A DNA stretch of 64,000 nucleotides. It comes from Cornus controversa (Eukaryota; Streptophyta; Magnoliopsida; Cornales; Cornaceae). This document shows, piece after piece, positions 1 to 10,723 of the stretch (its first letter is position 1; every line of letters begins with the position of its first letter). Below the pieces are notes generated by a model, which did no database searches, had not been told where the DNA came from, and saw nothing but the letters and a program-made list of their open reading frames with translations. The DNA is taken from positions 6,869,501 to 6,933,500 of the forward strand of contig CM048850.1 of NCBI GenBank assembly GCA_026545225.1, given 5' to 3'. Position numbers and translations under genes: made by a program.

Positions 1-2300
1 TTAAAAGATATACGTTGTTGCTTAGCTTTCAAAGAAAATTACATCATTGTCTCTTATGAAAATTAAGGATCATTAAGTGTAATGACAAAAAACCTTTAAC
101 AGAAAAGATGAGTTCAAGTCTAAGTGCAACAGGTTAGCTTACTTTAGAGTATCCTATGAAAATTAGGTGAATCCAATGTGATTTTTGTTATAGTGTTTAA
201 TTCAATAATACAAAATCCTTAGACTAAATCCCCTTTTGTTGAATATACGTACTATTATGAGCAAGCTCAATTTTTTAAGACAGTAGACGTCCTATAGAGT
301 AAAACAGCAATCCAAAAAATTGGTACATGATATTACATGGTCTACTTAAAAAATGTTTATTTATAAGAGAATTAACAATAGCAGTACCTAGGTTTCAAAC
401 AAAGTTCTTAACGATTCATGAAATGCAATTAATGTTGTTATAGAAATATACTTAATTCATGTTCTTACAAAATAGACCCAAAGTCCAGGAACGAGTCTCA
501 CTTTGAATGACAAAAGAAAGATAATGAGAAGTGAAATTATTCATAAGGAGATTCTTGAGAGAAACAAACACAAACGCAGGTGTAACAGGGAACCTAATTA
601 AATTTAACTAAAAGCTAAGGGAGTGAAATTGAGAAATTGCAAAGAGAAAGACATCAGTAAGAAAGAGCCTAACTGAAGTCGTAGTTTTTTTTTTTTTTCA
701 AAGGAGATGATGCAAAACAAAAAATATTATACAACAAAAATGGCAATAAAACAAATGTAGAAATCTACGACTTTACTGATGCATAAAACTACATTAGAGA
801 TTTCAAGACATAATTTTATGTTACGAATTTGTTTGGATGGAGGCAGTTAAGTGTCTCAAATCCACCAACAATACAAAACTCACTTTGAATGACAAAGGCA
901 AATAGAAAGATGAAGAAAAGTGAAGATTCACATGGAGATTCTAGAGAGATACAAATTTAGGTGTAAGAGAGAATATTCAATTTAATTGAAAATTGAGTGA
1001 GAATGATAGATTGCAAATAGAGAGCGATGCGAATTCAAGAAAGCCAAATTGAAACAAGAAATAATGAGAAAGATTATAAGCAACATTGTAAGTAAAACCA
1101 CAATTTTTTTCTAAGCCAATCACACATAATTATCTGATTTCTCCCAATCCACCCGCCAAATACACTGATCATCACCACACCTACCATAATCTCTTTTGGT
1201 TTTAAAAAATGTCAAAATAGCCAAGAAAATCTCCAGAACTCAAGTCACAGTAGTATGAAGCAGATTTCCTAATAACAATATCGACAATCCAGTGATAATT
1301 GGCTCCAAATGGGATGATCTAAATGCCAAGATCTATATCTTGTGACTGGCAATGGACAATTAGCTACTTTTTATAGTCTAAGTTGTTGATCACTAACACT
1401 TGAACCTGAGCTATGGTCACCAACTCTATCAAAAACTCATATGTGATTAATTTCTATAAAAAAAAGAAATATATCCAACGGCTTAGTAATTTGCAAACCT
1501 TACAAATTAACTCACTATGCAATTTACCGACAAAGGTATGTCATTCAATGCATTAGCTATTTATCGCCTAGCTCAATGAGATAATCATACAATTTAATGC
1601 AAAATGACAGCAATAGAAATGCTGAGAGCTAACAGTGACTATTGAAGAAATTAGAGAGAGAATTCAAGAAGTACCTCTCCTAGTTTATGGAGCTATTTGG
1701 ACGAAGGTAGTAAATAAATTCTCACAAATCCAAAACACACCAAGCCTAATATAAAATGATGAACACGAGAAAGAGAAGAAAAATAAAAAGATTAAAGGAA
1801 ATTTAACAAAGAAATAGAAAAAACAGAGTGAGGGATTATTTGAAGATGGTGCGAGAGATCAAAAGATTGAAGGATTACAGATGAAAGATCACAAGAGACA
1901 AAGAGAACGATACAAAATAAATCATCACAATAGAAAATGACTAAGACTCTGTCAAATTCACAACAATTAATACTCCAACACAGTGTAACCTTGCATAACT
2001 AGTTGTTACCAAGAGAGAGTTAGATTGTTAAATTACACTCGACTCAACATTGCACCACACAAATCAACATAGCAAATGCCTCAATGACTTTCATAATAGT
2101 ATATAGAGAGATAACTCTGGTATGCATATGCAGAGACTGAAACATCCATAATACTGTAAATATAGAGAGAAACTGACCTTAGAGTTGTCATTCTTCTTAC
2201 TACCTTTTCATATTCATCTACATAGGAAGGCCACTCCATCTGAATAATTTCTCCTTCTTCTTCCTTAAAATTTCTTCAGTAACAAAAGAACCAAACACGC
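1..2300. other. AT-rich noncoding interior of the CACTA element with diverged direct repeats
   Basis: No coding frame that I recognise. There are loose direct repeats: about 483-680 and 868-1060 share a block containing CTCACTTTGAATGACAAA and then AAGTGAA, GGAGATTCT and GAAA-rich runs; a weaker copy lies near 1646-1740. Most likely the 3' interior and subterminal part of the CACTA transposon. The true 3' terminus is not in the window. Confidence 0.4.
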
Positions 2301-2316
2301 CCTTAACAGATTGCTT

Positions 2317-3653
2317 TCAAAATAATTCTATATATCTCCTGTAGAGATACAACCACAAAAATAAGCACAGCCCCAAAATACCATTATCCCGAAGGCCGAG
2401 CTGCAAGTAAATAAATATTATATTTTTAGTATCAATGGAATTAGATATACAAATCTTATACTTTGGGATACTTACTGATCTTGATAAACTTGCTAGGCCA
2501 TGCAATTGAATTTCCATGAGCTTGTCCAAGCAAATAACGACCGGAGGGATCTGCCCTATACAAGGGAGCTTCGGATTCAAAGACAAAATTGACCCACACT
2601 TTCCAACAATTAGAACCGAGTGGTGCATCACCTATGAGCGTAGAAGGATCCGAGGAAACAACTTCACCAGTAGCAACAAGTAATCCTGTCCCACTGTAAT
2701 GGAATAACTCGCAATCTTTTCTCTCAACATTTTCAGTAGATGGGACACGTGATGAAGCATTAGGACAAGATTGGTTATTAGCATTCTGTGTCTAGTATGA
2801 AAAAAAATGACAATAATTATGACAAAGCATTCTTAATAAAAATGATGACAAAGCATTCTTATTTTCACTTACCAACAATGATCTAAACTCTTGCATTTGT
2901 TCTCTCATCTCTTCTCTCATTTGGTTCCTCATCTCTTCCCTCATTTGCTCTCTCACTTCCTCCCTCATCTCTTCCCTCATTTGCTCCCTTTCAAGCTGAA
3001 TTGCTTCCAACATTTGCTTCCTTTGGTCTCGCATCATTGCTTCAAATTTCTTTTCATATCTTTGGGAATTTTTTTGCTGTTGTGCTTGGGTTTTCAATTT
3101 GGTAAGTGTTACCCCAAACCCAAGCCCTCTCACTCTTCCTCGATGTTTAGATCCAAATACATGATTGATTACATCATCATGAACTCCTGAACTTTGAGTC
3201 GTTTGGGTATATGTCTTCATTATTTCCTAAAATTTCATAAAAACACACTCATTAGTAATTTAGTATAATAAATATAAATGATTAACTTAAATTAAAAAAG
3301 AAGCATTTGTTACCACAGTCTCCTTGACTTGTTCATTTATGGGCTGACCATCCTTTCTCATATGCGCTTTAATCCACACATCCACCCTTGAAATGTTATC
3401 GGGCATGTCAAACTCTTTTCTCTGCATACTCAAACATGCATGTCGCAGTTATTTGTGCTACTGAATCACAAGAGCTATGGTTAGCATTAAATAAGTGAAG
3501 AAAATAAACATTCATCGTTACCATCTCATCTTCTAACCGAGCATAGCCCAATCGGCTTGTTGTGTGTGGGGTAGTTATTTTACTCCTCAATTCTTGTTTT
3601 TGTTTTCTTTCTTTCTATAAATACAAAAAAGTAGTTAATTTATATAGGTCATG

Positions 3654-3698
<45 letters not shown>

Positions 3699-4440
3699 AA
3701 TGCATATAAATACTCACAGCATGCTCATCCAATAATCGATTGGCAACAAGCTCTTGCCATTCATCCGCTGAGTTTACATTATCGGGCTTCATTAAGGCAA
3801 TGGCTCGTCGGTTATTTCTCATGGACAACACATTATTTGTTATAACTGATTTGTGACTGCGCCACGCCTTTCCCATCCAAATGATACGCTTGCATGACAG
3901 CCAGCAACATCGAATCTTAACTGCAAATATATATCAAATTATCAAATAAATATCCTACTATGACAAGGAGAACATATTTTCATTCTTCTAATAGAGAATC
4001 ATGATCCTTCTACTAGCAAATTAGTAAAAAAAAAACATACCTTTATAATATCCCATAATTCTTGTAATAGAGAATCAGGCATATCCTTCCAATTCTGAAT
4101 TGTTATGGGCACCCTCTCGCATGCTAGAACCCCAAGGCAAGAACTATACTTCTTACTGTTATCCCCAACTGGCTGCCCCCTTTCATTAAAATCCACAACT
4201 AGGCGCTCATTTGGTGTGGATGCAATCTTGTACAATTGAGACTTTCCCCTACCCTTTCTTTTCCTTGTATTTGATGCAGCCTCACTGGAGGTCCTTAAGA
4301 AGTAACGGGAACGGGTGAAACCCCACCAACTCTCAATTGATCGCCTGAAGGTGTCCTTGGAGAATTTGAACCCCCATCAGAAATTCGTACAACTGAGGGT
4401 GTATGTATCATTGCAGCCATAGATGCTCAACGATTTCGTT
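2317..4440 (-). CDS. TnpA-like CACTA transposase (Plant transposase Ptta/En/Spm, Transposase_24), multi-exon
   Basis: A spliced minus-strand gene that I recognise from the Transposase_24 family of CACTA elements. Exon estimates: about 4400-4041, 3920-3718, about 3612-3510, about 3408-3316, about 3226-2873, about 2787-2476, and a last piece from 2400. Splice sites fit: donors GTATGT after 4041, GTGAGT after 3718, GTAAGT after 2873 and 2476; acceptor TTTGCAG before 3920. Landmarks in order: FNERGQPVGDN; a W-K-DMPDSL segment; RNNRRAIALMKPDNV; TSRLGYARLEDEM; VDVWIKAHMRKDGQPINEQV; the GRVRGLGFGVT motif followed by a basic/acidic coiled coil of MREEMREQ repeats; and a C-terminal APLYRADPSGRYLLGQAHGN block. 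I see no frameshift in the conserved exons, so it may be intact. The first exon start is uncertain. Confidence 0.75.
3654..3690. repeat. AT dinucleotide microsatellite
   Basis: Pure TA/AT run inside an intron of the CACTA transposase gene. Further short AT runs in the same element are at 5936-5956 and 7797-7830, the last one next to the captured RPL6 exon. Confidence 0.9.
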
Positions 4441-4859
4441 CTGCACGTGTCTCACACTGTCTAGATGACTTCATTTCAAGTACATGCATTAAAAGAAGAA
4501 CAACATTAAAAATGCACATGTTTAAAGTTGATACTTAAATCAAAACAATCAATTTAAGATAAAACAACATTAAGGTTGATACTTACTTCAAGATGTTCAG
4601 ACAAAGTAAAAATCTTTAGAAGACCTGTAATCTTATCAAAGGAGTAATAATTTAGTTTATATTGGAGGCGCCATTATTGATTTACAAAAAGAGCACCAGA
4701 AACAACAGATTACCAGTTTAAGAAGAAATTTCACGCATATTTTGATAGGTACATAATCACAACCATCCAATTTCATCAAAAAATATTCTACAAGTAACCA
4801 AATACAAACCAAAAAATATAACCAAGTAACCAAATACCCATTTGAAAATATTCTACAAC

Positions 4860-5755
4860 GTTATGCCCTCACAATCAACTCGTACATGATGTTCACCATC
4901 ATCAACAATTTCACATTGAAGTCTTGATATATCTAATGGAGCATAAAGCATATAAGCATTCTCTTCAAAAGTGATTCAAGAGTGTTGGTAATCATGTTCA
5001 GAGAAAAGCAGACCCATAAAATGATAATAACTTCTTGTGCTTCAGGCATGCTTCTGTTTATATAAGGTGTTAATACAACTAGTGCTATAAAAAATATCAC
5101 AACATGTGTCCTTCTATTTATATAAGAACTGAATTGCGTAATTGCCCACAACAGTATTTTTTTTTTAAAAAAAAAGTGAATTTAGATAACCATTATGGAG
5201 CTTCCAATTGTATGAGCTTCAATAGCTTCTTCCAGTGTCTCATAACTTGCTTCCTCATCAATAATTGGTTCAGCCTCTAATGGGGTGGACATAGGCATTG
5301 CATTAACTAGGTATGTCTCATTAGTATCTTCATCAATCATGTGTTCCATTCCGGTCTCCAAAGTCTAATCCATTGCATTCACAGTCAAATGCATTACTTC
5401 AACATTTATATGCTTTTCCAAACCTTCAGGCAATGCATAACTATTGGGTACTTCAAAAACAGAGTCAGTTAAAGTTTCACCCTCAATCTTCTCTTCAATT
5501 ACTTACCCAATGACATCATTGTTTTCGATATTTAAACTGCTATCAAGAACAGAAGAAACACTAATCTTGTCCTCATCACTCCCAAAAGAAACATCCTCAC
5601 TGTGTACATTTTTTTCCCGATTAGAGCAAGAAGTACCAGCAATGTGGCAGATACCATTTTTTAAAAAAAATGTGGTAAATTTAGCCTCATCTCACATTAG
5701 AAAATTGCATGCGCGATCGATTAGTTTGTGGCCATCATTAATCTAAGTATCAAAC
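4860..5755 (-). pseudogene. Unrecognised coding-like segment inside the CACTA element
   Basis: On the minus strand, one frame from about 5755 down to 5205 reads as plausible acidic protein (for example a stretch containing HSEDVSFGSDEDKIS, later EAEPIIDEEASYETLEEAIE) interrupted by only a few stops. I cannot assign it to a family. It lies upstream of the transposase gene in the same orientation, so it could be an N-terminal part of an element gene or a second captured host fragment. The stops argue against a working product. 4440-4860 and 4860-5205 show nothing clear. Confidence 0.3.
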
Positions 5756-7500
5756 CTAACTAGTTGACAAGACTCCAATTTGTATTGTAGTTAATTTTTT
5801 TACAAAAATGAAATTAAATTGCCTTTTATATTAGTCTGAGTTCTTATTTTAGGAAAATGTGTAAATTGTAGCTAGATGTAAGATTGAATAATAATTTCTA
5901 ATACAACCAGCTAGTTCTGAATGATAACAAGATCATATATATATATATATATATATCAGAAAGTTCAGAAATCAAATCCTTGCATTAAACTATTATTTTT
6001 TATATATATAAAAAAAAAACTAGTTATATATACAGCAACAGTTCACTGACTTACTTAGATCAACTTGGATTTTTCCTACTAAAATGCATGCTAGGAGCTT
6101 CAGAGATATTAAAATGGCTACTAATTAACTCTCTCCTAATTATAATAGTATTTAATTGAGTTCTTTTCTCGAGTTACTTCTAAAGTTAAAAACAAAAAAA
6201 TAACACTATGAAGCATATTTTTTCATTCTTTCTTCAAGTACCAGCCTATCAACTTTCCTCCGAAAGCAATAGTAGCAAGCTATTTGAGGTAAGCTCATGG
6301 ATGTAAGATACAATGAAGACTGGGAAGATTTTACAACTCTCAAGTACACCTAAACACCCTATGAAATAATCACACACGAGGCTCACTATGATAGTGAATG
6401 ATCCCAGTGATGATATTGTGTCAAGTTGATATATTGAGACAAAAAGATCAAAATCAGGACAGCAAGATTCATAACCAAGAAAATTGTATAATAAAAAGCT
6501 TAGTATTAAGTCCTATAAAGAAAATTGTATAATAGAAAGCTCGGTATTAGGTCCTATAAAGGCTGGTCCTCCTGAGCCAATATATTGAGGCCAAATAAGA
6601 CTTTATGGCTCTTAATATATCAGAACACAAGGATGCAGCCAGCAATTACAGCATATACCATCTCAAACGTAGATATTAGATATAGAAGACTAGATTGGGG
6701 ACCAAGTTAATCATATATTAAGGTAGTTATATATAGTAAATATATATTGTGGAACTATATACCAAGCAACAAGATGCTTAAATACTACGGGAACATCTAC
6801 CAAGGCAACCAACGGTCTAGTTAACAGAGGCATAATATCCAATTGTATATACATCAAAGTTATATGGTCTACAAATCTTATCCATACACATGAAAAAGGA
6901 ACCCAGCAATCTGATCATGGTATAATATGTATACATATGAAAAGAATACCATTGTATCACCCAAAAATATTCATACATTTATTTAAACATTATCCCATTG
7001 ACACAAGGTACCTACATCATATAAGCTACAAAAAGATTTTACAAATAGCATCATACATAAGATAACTTTGACATGATGCAAGCTCATGAAAGAACGCATG
7101 ATTATTTCAATTGAAATAGTTTGTTGCCCAAACCTCAGGCTGTGTTGCACAAATCAATGGAAAAACAAATACTAAATCCAGAACAGATTATTAGTCAAGT
7201 CTCCACAATCTTGCAAACTTTTGAAGCACAAGATTTTAACTACAAAATTAGCACAACTAAATTACCTAAAATCCACCTAAGATGAGCTCAACCCAATAAC
7301 ATACTACAAAAAAAATAAAAGTAAAAATTGACTGAAATTAATTATGTTAAGACCAATATTACTAAAGATAAATCAACAAAATGACCCTTATGGATCATAT
7401 TAATGAATGCAGAGCTTTTCAAACATGCCCAATCATTTCCTAAGCAAGAAAAGATCTAACCATTCAATAAAAAAAATATAGTACATATGATAAATCTCAC
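5756..7500. other. CACTA interior, no gene recognised
   Basis: AT-rich sequence with no frame of recognisable protein on either strand. A short direct repeat is visible at about 6481-6560, where a block containing AAAATTGTATAATA, AAAGCT and TATTA, then GTCCTATAAAG, occurs twice. Nothing else is assignable. Confidence 0.4.
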
Positions 7501-7792
7501 CAGTAACTAGGAGAAACCCAGATGCAAGCTGTTTCAAAAACACAACTCTCTTCCCCTTGAACCTCCCAGCCTGGATAATCAGCACTGTACCCGGGCTAAT
7601 ACCTAGAGAGAGAAAGTAAATATAGAAAGAGAAGAAATCAGTAAACACCTATAAATCAAACATCAAATACAAAATGAATATATATATATATAAAGTGAGA
7701 GAGAGCTAAAGATACTTGAGCTTGGTGGGTTTGGGTTTGCGCTTGTTGAGAAGGGGCTTCTTGACATCGTCGGCCGGGTAGAACTTCGTCAG
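7501..7792 (-). pseudogene. RPL6: Captured fragment of 60S ribosomal protein L6 gene (RPL6), two exons
   Basis: Two consecutive exons of the cytosolic ribosomal protein L6 gene lie on the minus strand, in the same orientation as the CACTA transposase. Exon at 7792-7716 reads TKFYPADDVKKPLLNKRKPK then PTKL. Exon at 7602-7501 reads [18 protein letters not shown] then [16 protein letters not shown], a highly conserved core of plant L6. The 113-bp gap between them has a GTATCT donor and a CTCTAG acceptor, and the second exon ends at a GTGAG donor, so it was copied as genomic DNA with introns. The protein's start and its C-terminal half are missing. The exon junction as I read it is out of frame. 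This is transposon-borne gene capture, not a working ribosomal gene. Confidence 0.88.
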
Positions 7793-7793
7793 C

Positions 7794-7834
<41 letters not shown>

Positions 7835-8239
7835 TAAGGTATTGGTATAACAAACTAATATATAAATACAAAGGTTGAAGAAAATCAAAGAAACTAAAAC
7901 CATCACAAATGCTGGATGAATTAGAGTAAAAATGCGAACATAAGAATCTTACCGAATGAAGGAGATGAGTTACAGACTGAGGAGGCTTAGAGATTGCTTC
8001 GAGGTGGAGAAATTGCGGTTTCTGTTGCTTCCACGGAGAAAAATTTGGGATTCAGTTCAACAGAGACTTTGCCTCAAGCTTGTTCAACGAAGCAAGAGAA
8101 TGACGTTGATCAAAGGTTAGGGTTTGGCTAAGCTTTGATCTAGAGAGAGTTAGAGATTTGGGGGTTTAGGTTATGCGCGGGAGTCAGAGAGGGTTAGAGA
8201 TTTGTGAGTTTGGGTTATGCGCGGGAGTTAGAATTACAT
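7793..8239. other. 5' region of the CACTA element
   Basis: Contains an AT microsatellite at 7797-7830 and then sequence with GAGAGAG and GGGTTTAG-type motifs but no recognised frame. Two near-identical pieces, each with GGTTAGAGATTTG or GAGTTAGAGATTTG followed by a GGTTATGCGCGGGAGT block, lie at about 8143-8228. Probably leader or promoter sequence of the transposon. Confidence 0.35.
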
Positions 8240-8527
8240 AGCGCGAATTGGGGAAAAAAAAATAAAGCTTTCCACTACGGGCTTGGCCCGTGATAGATAA
8301 TAAACTTTCCACTACGGGCCAGGCCCGTGATGGAAAGTACCTTTCTATGGCGGGCACACCTAGCTCGTCGTAGAAAGTATTTTCTACGGCGGGTTATGAA
8401 TGACCGCCTTCGAAAATAAGCTTTCTAGGGCAGGCTACACGGGTCTGTCGAAAAATGTACTTTTTATGTCTGGCTACATGGGCCCGTCGTAAAAATCCTT
8501 TCGCTAAAACCCAAAAATCTTGTAGTG
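8240..8527 (-). repeat. CACTA terminus with subterminal repeats
   Basis: Repeated motifs in both orientations, such as CTTTCCACTACGGGC, GGCCCGTGAT, TTTCTACGGCGGG and GGCCCGTCGTA, end at the terminal CACTACAAG (minus strand, 8527). In CACTA elements such subterminal repeats are binding sites for the TnpA-type protein, which is encoded in this same element. Confidence 0.85.
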
Positions 8528-8830
8528 ATACCTTATTAGGTATTAGACAATCCTAACATGCTTGGCAATCCTGACATGCCGAAAGATATAATGTATAGAT
8601 AACTTATTAGGTATTAGGCAATCCTGACTTACCTGGCAATCCTGACATACCAAAAGATATAATGTATAGATACTTTATTAGGTATTAAGCAATCCTGACA
8701 TGCCTGGCAATCCTCACATGGCGAAGGATATAGTGTATAGATATTATATTAGGTATTAGGTAATCCTGACATGACGAAAGATATAGTGTACAAATACCTT
8801 ATTAGGTATTAGACAATCTTGATAGGCCTC
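8528..8830 (-). repeat. Palindromic tandem array, LTR of element A (3' copy)
   Basis: About five units of some 60 bp, each with ATACCTTATTAGGTAT (6-bp arms around TATT) followed by CAATCCTGACATGCC. The same array is in the other LTRs of this lineage (14350-14705, 17640-17945, 39345-39665, 53325-53765). Confidence 0.85.
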
Positions 8831-9706
8831 ATATTACTTTTAAATAATAATCTAACACACTTAAAAGCATGCTAATTAAAACCATGAAAATTCTATCGTC
8901 ACATTTATTATTTAAACAATTAAAATGACACAACATACCATACAAGTCACTGAGTTTAACATAATCTCATAAATTGATCTAAACATTATATAATTAATTA
9001 AGAACATGTATGCTTGCAAAGAAATAATTAAAGGAAAAACAAATAATTAATTAAAAAGAAACCCCACAATAAAGCCAACACTTCAATTTAAACATAAAAT
9101 ATATCTAAACCTAGCTTTAGCATAGGTTTCCGTGTATAATCTATTTTTAAAAGTCTTAATTTATTTTTCTGAAATTTAAAAGTAATTTAAAAACATTTTT
9201 CTTATTTTTTTCAAATTAAAAATGAATTAAAAAAATATAAAAATATTCTGGATTGGGCCAAACTGGGCCCATTGGGTGGGCTCAGCGAGTAGGACCAGAC
9301 AAAAATTTTTTCGGTCCCTTCCGGCCACAAGAGGCTAGCACACACTCCCCCATGCGCCGGTGGTGCACGTGGGCGCGGTGCATGTGCTGGGTCTCCTTCC
9401 TCAAAGTGCGCCAGCCTTTTCTGGTGCCGCTCCAGCCACCATTCGCCTCAATTTTTATACCGTTCTTCTTCTCTCGGTCTAAGCTACCTATTGGTGCGAA
9501 AAGTCCCATAAATAATGGCCTGAATAAAAAACCCCTAAGTTTTCAAGTTCTATGGTTCGTCAACAAAAATTCAAAATTAAATTGCAATGATCTGATTTAT
9601 AATGATCAAAGGTCATTTACTCGAGCAGGAACAACACAAAAAAAGAAAGAATTAACATCCTTCACCAACCACATATTCATGCTCATACAAATTTCATACA
9701 TATATA

Positions 9707-9713
9707 CACACAC

Positions 9714-9767
<54 letters not shown>
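9707..9767. repeat. Compound (AC)n(AT)n microsatellite within LTR
   Basis: An AC run passing into an AT run. AC/AT or GT/AT runs of different length sit at the corresponding place in other LTRs (35437-35458, 40733-40800, 54807-54842), so the tract is carried by the element. Confidence 0.9.
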
Positions 9768-9768
<1 letters not shown>

Positions 9769-10123
9769 CCCTACACCTATATTCATTTACTATAATCATT
9801 CACACGAAATTACAGCAGAAAAATACACAGAATTTCATATATAATTATATGTTCACAGATACAGTCAAACGACACAAAAATTAATCTACGTATACAAGTT
9901 CAAAGGGGAAGTTTAGAGATTGAACTTGCCTTATGATTTTGAACAAAATCACATTCTCTCCCTTTTTTTGACGTCTACCGTTCTCTCCCTGCCTGTGCGT
10001 AGAAACCCTCTGTCTGTAGGAACTACTCAATCTTTATTTCTTTTTCTCTTATTTTATTTTCTTTCTAAAAAATGAAAAAATAATTCCTAAATAATTAATA
10101 TAATAAATATAAATATATTTAGC

Positions 10124-10173
<50 letters not shown>

Positions 10174-10501
10174 CCTAACTCAAAAGTCTAGCCCAACTCT
10201 CCCTACCCCAGACTGAAAATAATAAAAATAAAAGAAAATTCCAAAGGTATGGTCCAACCTAAAAAATCAAATCAAATCAAATCAAATCAAATAAAACCTA
10301 AAACATTTAACATTTTAAAACACCCAATACATAATTTAAACAAATAAACAACTTAGCATTTAAAATACTAAATAATTCATTAAAACAATTAGGGCAATTT
10401 AAACACAAAGAGCATTTAGCATATAAGACACTTACCAAAATAAATCATTAAATAACTGAAACACCCAATTTAAATAGCCTCAAAATTTATGGGGTATTAC
10501 A

Positions 10502-10511
10502 TTCCTCCTCC
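10502..10511 (-). other. Polypurine tract, element A
   Basis: Read on the minus strand, GGAGGAGGAA lies immediately before the 3' LTR start TGTAATACCCC. This is where plus-strand DNA synthesis is primed in LTR elements. Confidence 0.8.
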
Positions 10512-10723
10512 TAAAAACAGGAATTTCATCCTCAGAATTCACCTCATATCTGAAATAAAAGGCTCTGGATATTTTGCCTTTATTTCATCCTCCCTTTCCC
10601 GAGTGGACTCCGCCTCATTGTGGTGACTCATTGAACCCGAACTAAAGGAATGGTCTTAAAACGAAGGACCTAGTTCCTACGGTCAAGAATACAGTAAGGT
10701 TATTCCACATATGTTGCATCTGG

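Larger units (their letters stand above)
1..8527 (-). mobile_element. CACTA (En/Spm) DNA transposon, one end only
   Basis: Seen: read on the minus strand, position 8527 begins CACTACAAGATTTTTGGG, the standard plant CACTA terminus, followed inward by GC-rich subterminal repeats (8240-8500). The interior carries a Transposase_24-type gene (about 2317-4440) on the same strand. Outside the terminus the sequence is the LTR repeat array of gypsy element A, so the transposon landed in that LTR; ATA at 8528-8530 fits one copy of the usual 3-bp duplication. No second terminus is seen, so the element continues left of base 1. A TnpD (Transposase_21) gene is not visible here and may be off-window or absent. 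The element also holds an RPL6 fragment and an unidentified coding-like stretch. Confidence 0.85.
8528..10501 (-). repeat. Element A 3' LTR (inner part)
   Basis: Ends on the plus strand with GGGGTATTACA, i.e. the LTR starts TGTAATACCCC in its own sense, and directly abuts a polypurine tract. It contains the palindromic array (8528-8830), a GC-rich block (9250-9500), an AC/AT microsatellite (9707-9767) and a TA run (10126-10171). The long plus-strand frame at 9253-9795 lies wholly within this noncoding LTR. Confidence 0.85.

Noticed and set aside
2891-3190. 99-codon plus-strand frame with HLFSHLFPHL repeats
   Set aside because: Antisense shadow of the coiled-coil exon of the CACTA transposase.
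9253-9795. 180-codon plus-strand frame
   Set aside because: Runs through the noncoding GC-rich block and the AC/AT microsatellite of element A's 3' LTR; the equivalent LTR regions do not keep the frame.
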